A stretch of 64,000 nt of DNA from Mesorhizobium sp. WSM2240 (GTDB taxonomy: Bacteria; Pseudomonadota; Alphaproteobacteria; Rhizobiales; Rhizobiaceae), in contig NZ_CP159253.1 in NCBI RefSeq assembly GCF_040438645.1, forward strand, positions 434,001-498,000, written 5' to 3'. The position numbers were made by a program, and so were the translations under genes. Positions 18,872 to 27,332 of this stretch are shown piece by piece (the stretch's first letter is position 1; the number at the start of each line of letters is the position of its first letter). The notes below the pieces were generated by a model. The model was not told where the DNA came from, ran no database searches, and saw only the letters and a list, made by a program, of their open reading frames with translations.

Positions 18872-18970
18872 AACCCGCCTCGCTCCGCTGGTATTACCCA
18901 GATCAGCTTTTAGGGTTTGAAGGCTTGGCGCCCGCGTCTCAGCCCCGGCAATACGGAGCACCCCTGTGGA
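18872..18970 (-). promoter_or_regulatory. TPP riboswitch (THI element)
   Basis: On the minus strand the THI-box elements appear in order: CACAGGGGTGCTCCG (18968-18954), GGGGCTGAGA about 10 nt later, AACCCT, and the highly conserved CTGATCTGGGTAATACCAGCG split over 18907-18887. A closing stem can form between CCGCC just 5' of the element (about 18973-18977) and GGCGG immediately before ykoF. Because that 3' strand overlaps the Shine-Dalgarno region, TPP binding should block translation initiation of ykoF-thiXZY. No U-tract terminator is seen, so translational control is the simpler reading. Confidence 0.93.
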
Positions 18971-19102
18971 TGGCGGCAACCAATCAGATCGCGAGCGATT
19001 GGGCAAGCCTCTTCACGTAATTTGCCCACGCAAAGTGATATTGCCGTGCCGCTGGCTGAGCGCTCCGGCGTGCTACACTGGAATCAAGTAAATTGCACAC
19101 GC

Positions 19103-19137
19103 AAAAAAGCCCGCTGCGGGAGGAGGTGCAGCGGGCT
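19103..19137 (-). terminator. intrinsic terminator of the small RNA
   Basis: Perfect 10-bp GC-rich stem (AGCCCGCTGC / GCAGCGGGCT) with a 10-nt loop, followed by six T on the minus strand. Confidence 0.85.
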
Positions 19138-19212
19138 CTATTGAGGCGAACCCGGGAGGAGGTGAGTTCGCTTTGGCCGGCATCGCATCTGGGAGGAGTA
19201 GATGGCCGACAA
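19103..19212 (-). ncRNA. small RNA with three anti-Shine-Dalgarno hairpin loops (alpha-r14/NfeR1-like)
   Basis: On the minus strand three hairpins follow each other, each presenting a CUCCUCCC-type loop: ATCT-ACTCCTCCC-AGAT (19203-19187), GCGAAC...ACCTCCTCCC...GTTCGC (19171-19146), and AGCCCGCTGC-ACCTCCTCCC-GCAGCGGGCT followed by TTTTTT (19137-19103). The last is a strong intrinsic terminator. A promoter with correct spacing lies directly upstream. Three loops complementary to ribosome-binding sites are the known design of rhizobial alpha-r14 RNAs such as NfeR1, which repress transport and metabolic mRNAs by covering their Shine-Dalgarno sequences. The exact 5' end (about 19210-19213) is an estimate. 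It sits in the 348-bp gap between ykoF's leader and tetR. Confidence 0.8.
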
Positions 19213-19217
19213 CACTT

Positions 19218-19246
19218 AATCTAGTCCTCGCCCATAGATTGGGCAA
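19218..19246 (-). promoter_or_regulatory. promoter of the small RNA
   Basis: On the minus strand TTGCCC (19246-19241), a 17-bp spacer, and TAGATT (19223-19218), placing the start about 6-8 nt before the first hairpin region. The spacer contains part of CCCA-ATCTA-TGGG, a short inverted repeat that could bind a regulator. Confidence 0.55.
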
Positions 19247-19354
19247 TAGAACAATCTGCCTGACTCTTATGCAGATTGTCGCAGGCCCGGTTCCTCCTTG
19301 CTGGTTTTCCGGCCCGACGAGGTTTTTGATCAGATCACGTTTGCCGCGGCGCGA

Positions 19355-20041
19355 TCAGGAAGTATCCGTGGTAAGAAGGGCGTGCGCAAAACCGGGTTCG
19401 GCGACCTCGATCGTTCCGTCCGGCAGCTTGAGAACGCGGTCGACAGCGATCCCGTAAAGCCGCAGTCGTTCGTCCAGCACACGCACGGCTTCGTCGATAT
19501 TACCCGCTTCCGCCTGCTGTATGGCCCGGTGCATCACGGTCGCGAGGCTGAGGCGGAACTGCAGCAGCATCTCGGCGAACGCCTGCGGATCGGGCGCGTC
19601 GAAACGTCCCATACGGCTACCCTCTGCGATGATTTCGGTGATGACCGGCGCGGCGACTTCGGAGACCGCCCGGTCGATGCGGTGGAAGAGCACGACGTTC
19701 TCGGGCCGGAAGACCACGTCGAAAGTGCGCCGCATCTGCGGCGCCAGTTCACGCTTGAACCGCCGGGAACCGGCGAAGAGCGCATTGAGGCGCTCTACCG
19801 CGTCGAGCGAGCGGTCCTCGAGAATGGGCCGCAGTTGTTCCATGCTTTCTCGCGCCACACGGGCGGCGAGCGCTTCGAGCAGCGCCTCTTTGGACGGGAA
19901 GTAGTGGTAAAACGCGCCTTTCGAAAGGCCGGCTTCGCGGATGATGTCGTTGACCGTCGTGTTGTCATAACCGCGCTCGAAGAACAGCCGCTGCGCACAA
20001 TCGAGCAGTTCGGCGGAGCGGATTTCCGGAGATTTTACCAC
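19355..20041 (-). CDS. TetR/AcrR family repressor
   Basis: A 228-residue one-component regulator. The N-terminal helix-turn-helix (about residues 29-49: TVNDIIREAGLSKGAFYHYF) is typical. The C-terminal ligand domain has no recognisable signature. It is divergent from the membrane-fusion protein/ABC exporter operon, and the 19-bp palindrome between them is its likely operator, giving autorepression and control of the exporter. Confidence 0.9.
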   Translation of the reverse strand: MVKSPEIRSAELLDCAQRLFFERGYDNTTVNDIIREAGLSKGAFYHYFPSKEALLEALAARVARESMEQLRPILEDRSLDAVERLNALFAGSRRFKRELAPQMRRTFDVVFRPENVVLFHRIDRAVSEVAAPVITEIIAEGSRMGRFDAPDPQAFAEMLLQFRLSLATVMHRAIQQAEAGNIDEAVRVLDERLRLYGIAVDRVLKLPDGTIEVAEPGFAHALLTTDTS

Positions 20042-20109
20042 TCGGGCCAGGCTTCGATCCCCGCTGCCGTTTGGCGGAACCTACCCGCCGTAACACATTG
20101 TCCTCATTA

Positions 20110-20128
20110 TAGACCGACGGTCGGTCTA
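20110..20128. promoter_or_regulatory. palindromic operator for the TetR repressor
   Basis: A perfect inverted repeat, AGACCGAC-G-GTCGGTCT at 20111-20127, extended by one matching pair on each side. It lies 69 bp from the repressor start and 55 bp from the exporter start. Size and symmetry fit TetR dimers. Confidence 0.7.
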
Positions 20129-20182
20129 ATGCTATAGGTGCCGTCGCCAAAAACCGGTTCAACTGTTACGGGAGAAGTTCTG

Positions 20183-21187
20183 GTGCGGCTGCTGCGATTT
20201 TTCCTTCTCATCGTCGTGCTCGCGGCCGCGGTTGGCGCCGCAGGCTGGTATTTTTGGCGGCCAGTCTCGGTTTCGGTCGTGACGCCCACGCGCGGAGACG
20301 CAGCCGAGATCGTCTATGCCAACGGCGTCGTCGAACCGCGCAATTGGGCCAAGGTGACGCCGTTGGTGCGCGAGCGAATCGTCGAACAATGCAATTGCGA
20401 AGGCGCGCCGGTGGAAAAAGGCGACGTGCTCGCCCGGCTTGACGACAGCGAAGCGCAGGCGGTGCTCGCCGAACTCGAGGCCCGGCTTTCGCTGGCGCAG
20501 GAGGAACTTCGACGCCTCTCGGTGCTCGCGGAACGCAATACGGCCAGCCAGCAGGCGCTTGATCGCGCGCAAAGCGAGGTCACGCAGATCGAGGCGCTGG
20601 TGGCCGGGCAAAGCGCGCGGCTCGAAAGCTATACGCTGCGCGCGCCGATCGCCGGCAAAGTGCTCAGGCAGGATGGCGAGGTCGGTGAGGTCGCTGATCT
20701 GGGCACGGTGCTGTTCTGGGTCGGCGATCCGAGGCCGCTGCTCGTGGTGGCCGATGTCAACGAGGAAGATATTCCGCGCGTCGAGGTGGGTCAGCGGGCG
20801 CTGCTGCGTTCCGACGCGTTCCCCCGACAGGAGCTCGAAGCGGTCGTGGACAGCATCACGCCCAAGGGCGATCCGGTGACCAAGACCTATCGCGTGCGCT
20901 TCCGCCTGCCTGACGACACGCCGCTGCTGATCGGCATGTCCGTCGATGTGAACATCATCACCGACGTTTCGGAGGACGCGCTGCTTGTGCCGTCGGTATC
21001 CATCGAGGGAAACCGGGTGTTCGTTGTCGAAGGCGACAGGGCGCGGCTTCGCGAGATCGAGACCGGCATCCGCGGCATCCGCGGCGTTGAAGTGCTCTCG
21101 GGGCTTGACGAAAAGACGCGCATCATCTCGCCCTATCCGGAGGCGCTCGAGAACGGCGCGCGGGTTGCCGTCGAGGGCGGGGAGTGA
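20183..21187 (+). CDS. HlyD-type membrane-fusion protein of an ABC exporter
   Basis: Periplasmic adaptor with one N-terminal membrane anchor (LLRFFLLIVVLAAAVGAAGW). Two lipoyl half-motifs flank a short coiled-coil hairpin: REEIVEQ-type strand then GAPVEKGDVLARLDDSEAQA, and YTLRAPIAGKVLRQDGEVGE. The beta-barrel part contains FRLPDDTPLLIGMSVDVN. I prefer GTG 20183 (334 aa), which has GGGAGAAG 6 bp upstream; an in-frame GTG at 20138 is possible. The order adaptor-permease-ATPase matches DevBCA/MacAB-like exporters. The substrate is unknown. Confidence 0.85.
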   Translation: MRLLRFFLLIVVLAAAVGAAGWYFWRPVSVSVVTPTRGDAAEIVYANGVVEPRNWAKVTPLVRERIVEQCNCEGAPVEKGDVLARLDDSEAQAVLAELEARLSLAQEELRRLSVLAERNTASQQALDRAQSEVTQIEALVAGQSARLESYTLRAPIAGKVLRQDGEVGEVADLGTVLFWVGDPRPLLVVADVNEEDIPRVEVGQRALLRSDAFPRQELEAVVDSITPKGDPVTKTYRVRFRLPDDTPLLIGMSVDVNIITDVSEDALLVPSVSIEGNRVFVVEGDRARLREIETGIRGIRGVEVLSGLDEKTRIISPYPEALENGARVAVEGGE

Positions 21188-21194
21188 GGCCGCC

Positions 21195-22436
21195 ATGCGC
21201 CTCATCATAGATATCGCCATGACCCACATAGCCGGGCGAGGGCGGCAGACGCTGGTCGCGGTGATCGGGGTCGCCGTCGGCGTTGGCTTCTCCATCGCCA
21301 TGGCGGCGCTGATGCAGGGCGGCCAGGACGATTTCGTCGAGCAGCTGGTCAACACCATGCCGCATGTGCAGGTGACCGACGAGCAGAGGACGGCGCGCCG
21401 CCAACCGGCCGAGGACGCATTCGACGCGGTGGCAATTTCGGGGCTGAGGCCGCGCGACGACCGGCGCGGCATCATAAATCCCACTGAAGCGCTCTCCTGG
21501 CTTGAAGGCTGGATACCCGGGCGGTTCGCGCCGAGCCTCAGAACGCAGGGCGTCATCCGCTACTCGAGCCGCGAGGTCGGCGCCGCGATCATCGGGGTCG
21601 ATCCCGAAGCCGAGCCGGCCGTCTCGCCCATCGTGGGAGAGTTCGTGCAGGGCAGCTTCCCAGGGCTGACGGCTGGCGGCAACAACATCGTGGTAGGCGA
21701 CACCATGGCGGAACGCCTGGGCGCGGGACTGGGCGACACCGTCACGGCGGTATCGTCGGAAGGGCTGAGCCGGAGCTTCAGGATCGTCGGGCTGTTCCAC
21801 ACCGGCACCACGGCGCGCGACGAGGGCGAGGCCTACGTGCTGCTGAAGAACGCGCAAATTCTCTCCGCCCGCCCGAACGCGATCAACGAGATCCGCATCA
21901 AGCTCAACGACCCGAATGCGGCGCCGGCGGTCGCGCGGCGCGTGGAAGCGGAAATCGGCTACAAGGCGGTGGCGTGGCAGGAGGCGAACGAATCGATTCT
22001 CGAAGCGCTCGTCGTGCGCAATGTCATCATGTACACGGTGGTTGCGGCGATCATGCTGGTCGCCGGCTTTGGCATCTACAACATCATCTCGACCATCACC
22101 CACGAGAAGGCGCGCGACATAGCCATCATGAAGTCGCTCGGCTTCGGCGAGGCCGACATGCGCCGGCTGTTCCTGCTCGAAGGCGTCGCGATAGGCGCCG
22201 GCGGTTCGATGCTCGGCTGGCTGCTCGGCTTTTCGCTGGTTTACGCGCTGTCGCTGGTACGCTTCGAGCTCGCCGCGACTGGCCAGGAGATGACGCGCCT
22301 GCCGATCGCCTGGAGCGTTCTCCATTATATCATCGCGTCCTCCTTCGCGCTGGGCTCGGCGGCGGTTGCCGGCTATCTGCCAGCGCGCCGCGCCGCCCGC
22401 CTCAATCCGGTCGACATCATCAGGGGAGCGACGTGA
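21195..22436 (+). CDS. FtsX/MacB-type ABC permease
   Basis: A 413-residue inner-membrane protein with the MacB/LolE layout: one N-terminal transmembrane helix (TLVAVIGVAVGVGFSIAMAA), a large periplasmic domain (about residues 45-270), then three C-terminal helices of the FtsX domain (MYTVVAAIMLVAGFGIYNII, GSMLGWLLGFSLVYAL, and a last one before the end). ITHEKARDIAIMKSLGF and AGYLPARRAARLNPVDIIRG are characteristic of the family. ATG 21195 is used; longer in-frame readings overlap the adaptor gene. The stop overlaps the ATPase start (GTGA). Confidence 0.88.
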   Translation: MRLIIDIAMTHIAGRGRQTLVAVIGVAVGVGFSIAMAALMQGGQDDFVEQLVNTMPHVQVTDEQRTARRQPAEDAFDAVAISGLRPRDDRRGIINPTEALSWLEGWIPGRFAPSLRTQGVIRYSSREVGAAIIGVDPEAEPAVSPIVGEFVQGSFPGLTAGGNNIVVGDTMAERLGAGLGDTVTAVSSEGLSRSFRIVGLFHTGTTARDEGEAYVLLKNAQILSARPNAINEIRIKLNDPNAAPAVARRVEAEIGYKAVAWQEANESILEALVVRNVIMYTVVAAIMLVAGFGIYNIISTITHEKARDIAIMKSLGFGEADMRRLFLLEGVAIGAGGSMLGWLLGFSLVYALSLVRFELAATGQEMTRLPIAWSVLHYIIASSFALGSAAVAGYLPARRAARLNPVDIIRGAT

Positions 22437-23134
22437 CCACGCTCATCGAAGCCGAGAAGCTGACCCGTATCCTCGCCGAAGCCGTGCCGGTCACGCTGGT
22501 CGAGGACGTGTCGCTGACGATCGGCGAGAAGGAGTTCGTCGCCGTTACCGGCCCGTCCGGTTCCGGCAAGTCGTCGCTGCTCTATCTGCTCGGCCTGCTT
22601 GATCGACCGACCTCGGGCACGCTGAGGATCGGCGGCCGCGATGCCGGGCCGATGAGCGAGGCGCAGCGCGCCCGGACGCGGCTTGCGATGCTGGGCTTCG
22701 TTTTCCAGTTCCATTTCCTGTTGCCGGAGTTCTCGGCGCGCGAGAATGTCGAGATCCCGATGCGCAAGCTCGCTCGGCTGAGCAGGGCCGAGATGCGGGA
22801 CAGGGCAGGCGAACTGCTGGAATCGCTGGGCCTCGCCGACCATGCGGACAAGCGACCCGATCAGCTCTCCGGCGGCCAGCGCCAACGCGTGGCCGTGGCT
22901 CGCGCGCTTGCCAACGACCCGCCCCTGGTGCTGGCCGACGAACCGACGGGCAGCCTGGACAGCAAGAGCTCCGAGCAGGTTTTCTCGATTCTCGAGGCGC
23001 TCGTGCGCGAGGGCGGCAAAACCGTCGTCGCGGTTACCCATGATCTCGACTTGGCGGCCCGCATGGACCGTCGCATTCATTTGGTCGATGGGATGATCGA
23101 GAATGGGGAGCAGCGGTCGGCTGCGGTTACTTAG
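22433..23134 (+). CDS. LolD/MacB-type ABC exporter ATPase
   Basis: Cytosolic ATPase of 233 residues, starting at GTG 22433, overlapping the permease stop by 4 bp. Walker A GPSGSGKS at 40-47, signature [16 protein letters not shown], Walker B LVLADEPTGSLDS, His switch VTHDLDLA. Together with the adaptor and permease it forms a complete tripartite-type inner-membrane exporter; no outer-membrane TolC gene is adjacent. Confidence 0.9.
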   Translation: MTTLIEAEKLTRILAEAVPVTLVEDVSLTIGEKEFVAVTGPSGSGKSSLLYLLGLLDRPTSGTLRIGGRDAGPMSEAQRARTRLAMLGFVFQFHFLLPEFSARENVEIPMRKLARLSRAEMRDRAGELLESLGLADHADKRPDQLSGGQRQRVAVARALANDPPLVLADEPTGSLDSKSSEQVFSILEALVREGGKTVVAVTHDLDLAARMDRRIHLVDGMIENGEQRSAAVT

Positions 23135-23232
23135 CAGCTCGCGGGTAGATGTTCGAAACAAGCTCTACCGGGACGCTGTCACGTCACCGAGATCTTTCTC
23201 AAGCGACCCGCGCCGACGCCGATTGTGCGAGG

Positions 23233-25152
23233 CTACGCGGCCCGTTTCATTTCGCGATTCAGCCGCTCTGCTGTCTCTGGCGCTTCAGCCTGCGCCAACT
23301 CGGAAAGAAAGCGCTCCATGAGCGGCGAGTTGCCGAACCTGCGATAGTCCCGTTCGGCCGCAAGCGAAAACTTCGGATTGGCCGCGAGCAATCGCGCCAT
23401 TGTTGTCTGCGCCTCGCCCAGTTCGCCTTGGTTGGCCTGGGCGGCGGCAAGGATCAGCAGACAGTTCGCGTCTGTCGGTGCGCGCAGGAGGCATTCTGCG
23501 AGGACCGTTTCGGCCTCGGTCACGCGCCCGGCTGCGTAAAGCGCTTGGCCATGGACGTACACATAATATTCAGGCGCCATCGGATGCAGACGTCGGGCGC
23601 GTTCCGCGTTGGCAACGGCATCGTCATAGTCGCCAAAACGCACCTGGGCCTTGGCCAATGCCATGAGGCTGTCCGGATCGTTTGGATTCAGTTCGACTGA
23701 TTGCCGGGCTGCCCGCATGCTTTCTTCGTAGTCTCCTTTGGCAGACAGTCCGAAGCTGAGCACCTGGTATCCGATGGGCAGGTTCGGGCTGAGCCGTATC
23801 GATTGCCGCGCCTCGCTGAGCCCGATCTCGATGTCGGCCTCTGTCGCCCGGCCGCTTACGCCTTGGACGAAGTCCACGATATAAGTCATCCCCAGATAGG
23901 CGCGAGCGGCGGCATAGCCGGGATCGAGCTCAAGTGCCCGCTGATAGAGGGCGCGTGACGCCAGAAGATCGGCATCGTTAGATGACCCATGCTTGTACCG
24001 GTTGCGCGCTTGGAGAACCAGATCGTAGGCTTGCAGGTTTTCGGTCGGTCGATTCGCAGCCTCGGCCACTTCGGATTCGCGAACGTAGGAAACAAGGTGC
24101 GCCACAATCTCGGAAGTCAGGTCGGTCTGCACCGCAAAAACGTCCTCGACGCGCCGATCATAACTGCGTGACCAGAGATGAGCGCCGTTTCGGGTGTCGA
24201 TAAGCTGCGCAACCACGCGGAGTTGATCGCCTTCTCGGCGCGCGCTCCCTTCGACAACATATGCGACGCCGAGTCTGGCGCCGACTTCGCGGATGTCGAC
24301 GGCCTGTCCTCGAAAAGCAAATGACGAATTGCGAGCGATCACCTGAAGTTCGGCGTTTCGCGCAAGCTCCGTGATGATGTCTTCCGTGAGGCCGTCGGCG
24401 AAGTAGTTCTGACCGTCGTCGCCGCTCATATTGTCGAAGGGAAGCACCGCGACTGAAGGACGAGCGTCGGCTGTTTGAACGCCGGATATCCAAGCCAGGG
24501 ACGGCCGAACGTAGCCTGTAATATCCGATAGCCACGCGTTTTCAGCCGTCGTCGCTGCAATGACCGCAACGGCGGCCAAACCGCCAGCACAAGCCAATAT
24601 CGCTCGGCGCCCGGTTGGCACGATGCGCTGCACCCAGCCCACGGTTGCTCCCAGGCCCCGTTGCTTCGATCTGACGACATAGACGTCGATTGCGTCGGGA
24701 ATGTTCTTCGCTTTCCGAAGACCTATCCGTTGGAAATATTGATCGCGATTCCTGTCGGCGCTACGCACGACTGCGGCGCTGACATAGATGCTGCCCGGCT
24801 CCGCCATGGCCTCGAGCCTTGCCGCGACATTGACCCCGTCGCCGAAAACGTCCCCGTCTTCTACTATGACATCGCCGAGATTGAGTCCGATCCGAAGCTT
24901 GAGGGGAAGTTTGGCAAAGCCGTCTTGAATGTCGACCGCGGCATCGAGCGCCTCGTTGACGCTGGGAAATGCCGCCAAAAAACCGTCGCCGGTATTTTTG
25001 AATATACGGCCTTTGTGCCGCTCGAAAACCGGTCGGATCACTTCGTCGAAGGCGCTGCGCAAACCCGCATAGGTTGCCGTCTCATCCTCGGCCATGAGGC
25101 GGCTGTATCCGACGATGTCACCGGCGACAATGGCAGCAAGCTTACGTTCCAT
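23233..25152 (-). CDS. class III adenylate/guanylate cyclase with TolB-like and TPR domains
   Basis: A 639-residue protein. The cyclase domain (residues 1-165) keeps the metal Asp12 in AGDIVGYSRLM and Asp56 in KNTGDGFLAAF, the purine-recognition Lys52, and FGDGVNVAARLEA with the Asn and Arg needed for turnover. One membrane helix follows (ILACAGGLAAVAVIAAT). A TolB-N-like domain (SVAVLPFDNMSGDDGQNYFA...) comes next, then several TPR-like repeats to the end. ATG 25152 has GAGGTAACGAC upstream and gives the usual family start; ATG 25179 is less likely. This architecture is expanded in rhizobia; cAMP production is the likely output. Confidence 0.9.
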   Translation of the reverse strand: MERKLAAIVAGDIVGYSRLMAEDETATYAGLRSAFDEVIRPVFERHKGRIFKNTGDGFLAAFPSVNEALDAAVDIQDGFAKLPLKLRIGLNLGDVIVEDGDVFGDGVNVAARLEAMAEPGSIYVSAAVVRSADRNRDQYFQRIGLRKAKNIPDAIDVYVVRSKQRGLGATVGWVQRIVPTGRRAILACAGGLAAVAVIAATTAENAWLSDITGYVRPSLAWISGVQTADARPSVAVLPFDNMSGDDGQNYFADGLTEDIITELARNAELQVIARNSSFAFRGQAVDIREVGARLGVAYVVEGSARREGDQLRVVAQLIDTRNGAHLWSRSYDRRVEDVFAVQTDLTSEIVAHLVSYVRESEVAEAANRPTENLQAYDLVLQARNRYKHGSSNDADLLASRALYQRALELDPGYAAARAYLGMTYIVDFVQGVSGRATEADIEIGLSEARQSIRLSPNLPIGYQVLSFGLSAKGDYEESMRAARQSVELNPNDPDSLMALAKAQVRFGDYDDAVANAERARRLHPMAPEYYVYVHGQALYAAGRVTEAETVLAECLLRAPTDANCLLILAAAQANQGELGEAQTTMARLLAANPKFSLAAERDYRRFGNSPLMERFLSELAQAEAPETAERLNREMKRAA

Positions 25153-25434
25153 GTCGTTACCTCGAACCCACCGCGCCAATGAGATAGCACGCGTAAACTG
25201 GTCTAGCCATTCACGTCAGTGTGTCCGAGGCGGGTTTGGCCAAACGGCCCACTCAACCCTAGAATGCCGTTGGGCGTGAAAACTGAATCAGCCAACCCTT
25301 GGGATAGCCGTGTCTTTCAGGCTCGGGAAACTCAACGGTGTAAGCGGCTGAGTGATCGGTACGCCTTCGGAACAAAATGACGGAGCGCCGCGTTCAATTC
25401 GACTCATGGACTGAATCGGGAGGAGGACGGCGAC

Positions 25435-26829
25435 ATGCGAGCCGTGCGGATACTCGCTGCAGTCGCGGTCGTGGCAGGTCTGGTGCTTCTCGGTTTGGCG
25501 GCATTTGCCTGGCGTTCGGAAATTCCAGCAGAAGAAATCTCCGAAAGCACCCAGTTCGATCCGGCCCTGATAGAAAAAGGCGCGCAACTGGCGGCGGTGG
25601 GTAATTGCATCGCCTGTCACACCGTCCCGGGAAGCAAGGCTTTTGCCGGCGGACTGGCCGTTCCGACGCCGTTCGGCACCATCTACTCGACCAACATAAC
25701 GCCCGATCCGGAAACCGGGATCGGCCGCTGGAGCGAGGCGGCGTTTCAGCGCGCCATGCGCGAAGGCGTCGATCGTGAAGGCAGCCACCTCTATCCCGCC
25801 TTCCCCTATGACCACTTCACCCGCGTCACCGACGGGGACAACAGAGCACTCTATGCCTATCTGATGAGCAGAGAGCCGATCAGCGCCGTCGCGCCGCCGA
25901 ACGAACTGTCGTTTCCGCTGAATATCCGGCCTTTACTCGCCGGGTGGAAGTTTCTCTATCTCGACGAAGGCCCATTCGCGGCGAACACACAGCAAAGCGA
26001 GGCGTGGAACCGTGGCGCCTATCTCGCGGAAGGGCTCGGGCATTGCGGCGCGTGCCATACGCCGCGCAACGATCTTGGCGCCGAAGACAGGGACCGGCAT
26101 TTCGCCGGAGGCGAGGCCGAAGGCTGGCAGGCCTACGCCATCGACCAGTCTTCCCCGGCGCCGATCCCCTGGGACCGGGAGAGTCTGGCCTTCTACCTCA
26201 GAAACGGCTGGCACGAACTGCACGGGGTATCACGCGGCCCGATGGCGGAAGTGACGGGCAATCTCGGATTGCTGCCCGACAGCGACATCGATGCCATTGC
26301 CACCTATGTGAGCTCCGTCATGGGCGTACCGACGCCGGAGCGCCGCCGGCAGGCCGACGAGTTGCGTGAGGAGATCGTCGGCAGGTCGCCCGGCCTCGTC
26401 GTGGCGGCCGATAGCCAGGATAATCCGAGCGTCGGCGACGCCGCGGCCGATCCGGGCGCGGCCATCTACGCCGCCGCCTGCGCGTCCTGCCATGAGGGCA
26501 ACCGTCCGCAGCCGTTCGGCGGCCTGAACTTCGCTCTCTCCACGGCGGTGAACGCGCCAAATCCGCAAAACATCGTGAATGTCACGCTGTTCGGACTGCC
26601 GCCGGCCGACGGCGAGGCAAGTTCGGTGATGCCGGCGTTTGCCGGCGTGCTCGGGGACGAAGAGGTAGCGCAACTGCTCGCTTACATGCGCGAACGCTTC
26701 TCTGATGAACCGGCCTGGGCAGGCCTCGCGGAACAGGTGCGCCGGACGCGGACGGGCGAGTACGAGGTCTCGATCAGACCGGCCGACGGAATTGAAAGAG
26801 CGCCGATCAATGTGGGCGCGGAGGACTGA
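25435..26829 (+). CDS. triheme cytochrome c subunit of a molybdenum hydroxylase
   Basis: Membrane-anchored periplasmic cytochrome of 464 residues: one N-terminal helix (about 5-26) and three CXXCH heme sites at Cys58, Cys204 and Cys349 (NCIACH, HCGACH, ACASCH). This is the gluconate/alcohol-dehydrogenase cytochrome pattern. It is followed 2 bp later by the 2Fe-2S and Mo subunits, so it most likely takes electrons from them to the respiratory chain. Strong ribosome site GGGAGGAGGA before ATG 25435. Confidence 0.9.
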   Translation: MRAVRILAAVAVVAGLVLLGLAAFAWRSEIPAEEISESTQFDPALIEKGAQLAAVGNCIACHTVPGSKAFAGGLAVPTPFGTIYSTNITPDPETGIGRWSEAAFQRAMREGVDREGSHLYPAFPYDHFTRVTDGDNRALYAYLMSREPISAVAPPNELSFPLNIRPLLAGWKFLYLDEGPFAANTQQSEAWNRGAYLAEGLGHCGACHTPRNDLGAEDRDRHFAGGEAEGWQAYAIDQSSPAPIPWDRESLAFYLRNGWHELHGVSRGPMAEVTGNLGLLPDSDIDAIATYVSSVMGVPTPERRRQADELREEIVGRSPGLVVAADSQDNPSVGDAAADPGAAIYAAACASCHEGNRPQPFGGLNFALSTAVNAPNPQNIVNVTLFGLPPADGEASSVMPAFAGVLGDEEVAQLLAYMRERFSDEPAWAGLAEQVRRTRTGEYEVSIRPADGIERAPINVGAED

Positions 26830-26831
26830 CG

Positions 26832-27332
26832 ATGGCGATTTCACTCAAAGTCAATGGCGCCACACATCAGATCGATGCGGATCCGGCAACACCGCTTCTC
26901 TACGTGCTGCGCAACGATCTCGCGCTGAACGGCGCCAAGTTCGGTTGCGGCTTGGGGCAATGCGGCTCCTGCATGGTGATGGTCGAAGGCGAGGCTGTGC
27001 TTTCCTGCGTCACGCCCATCATGCTGCTGGAAGGCCGCGAGATCACGACGGTGGAAGGGCTGGGCACAATCGAGGAGCCAGGTCCGCTCCAGGCGGCCTT
27101 CATCGAGATGCAGGCGGCGCAATGCGGCTATTGCATTCCCGGCATGATGATGAGTGCGCAGGCGCTGCTGCAGAAAAATCCGGCGCCGAGCGACGAGGAT
27201 ATCCGCGACGCGCTAAGCACCAATCTCTGCCGTTGCGGCACGCATATGCGCATTCTCGCTGCAATACGTCGGGCCGGTGAGGTGATGCAGTCGGCCGGCA
27301 TGAAAACGACGACGAACGGGAGGACGGGATGA
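26832..27332 (+). CDS. (2Fe-2S) subunit of a molybdenum hydroxylase (IorA/CoxS type)
   Basis: Small 166-residue subunit carrying two [2Fe-2S] clusters. Plant-type ferredoxin cluster Cys39, Cys44, Cys47, Cys59 (FGCGLGQCGSC ... LSC) and second cluster Cys98, Cys101, Cys133, Cys135 (QCGYCIPGMMM ... NLCRCG). No signal peptide; it would be exported bound to the Tat-dependent Mo subunit. Overlaps the Mo-subunit start by 4 bp (ATGA). Confidence 0.93.
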   Translation: MAISLKVNGATHQIDADPATPLLYVLRNDLALNGAKFGCGLGQCGSCMVMVEGEAVLSCVTPIMLLEGREITTVEGLGTIEEPGPLQAAFIEMQAAQCGYCIPGMMMSAQALLQKNPAPSDEDIRDALSTNLCRCGTHMRILAAIRRAGEVMQSAGMKTTTNGRTG

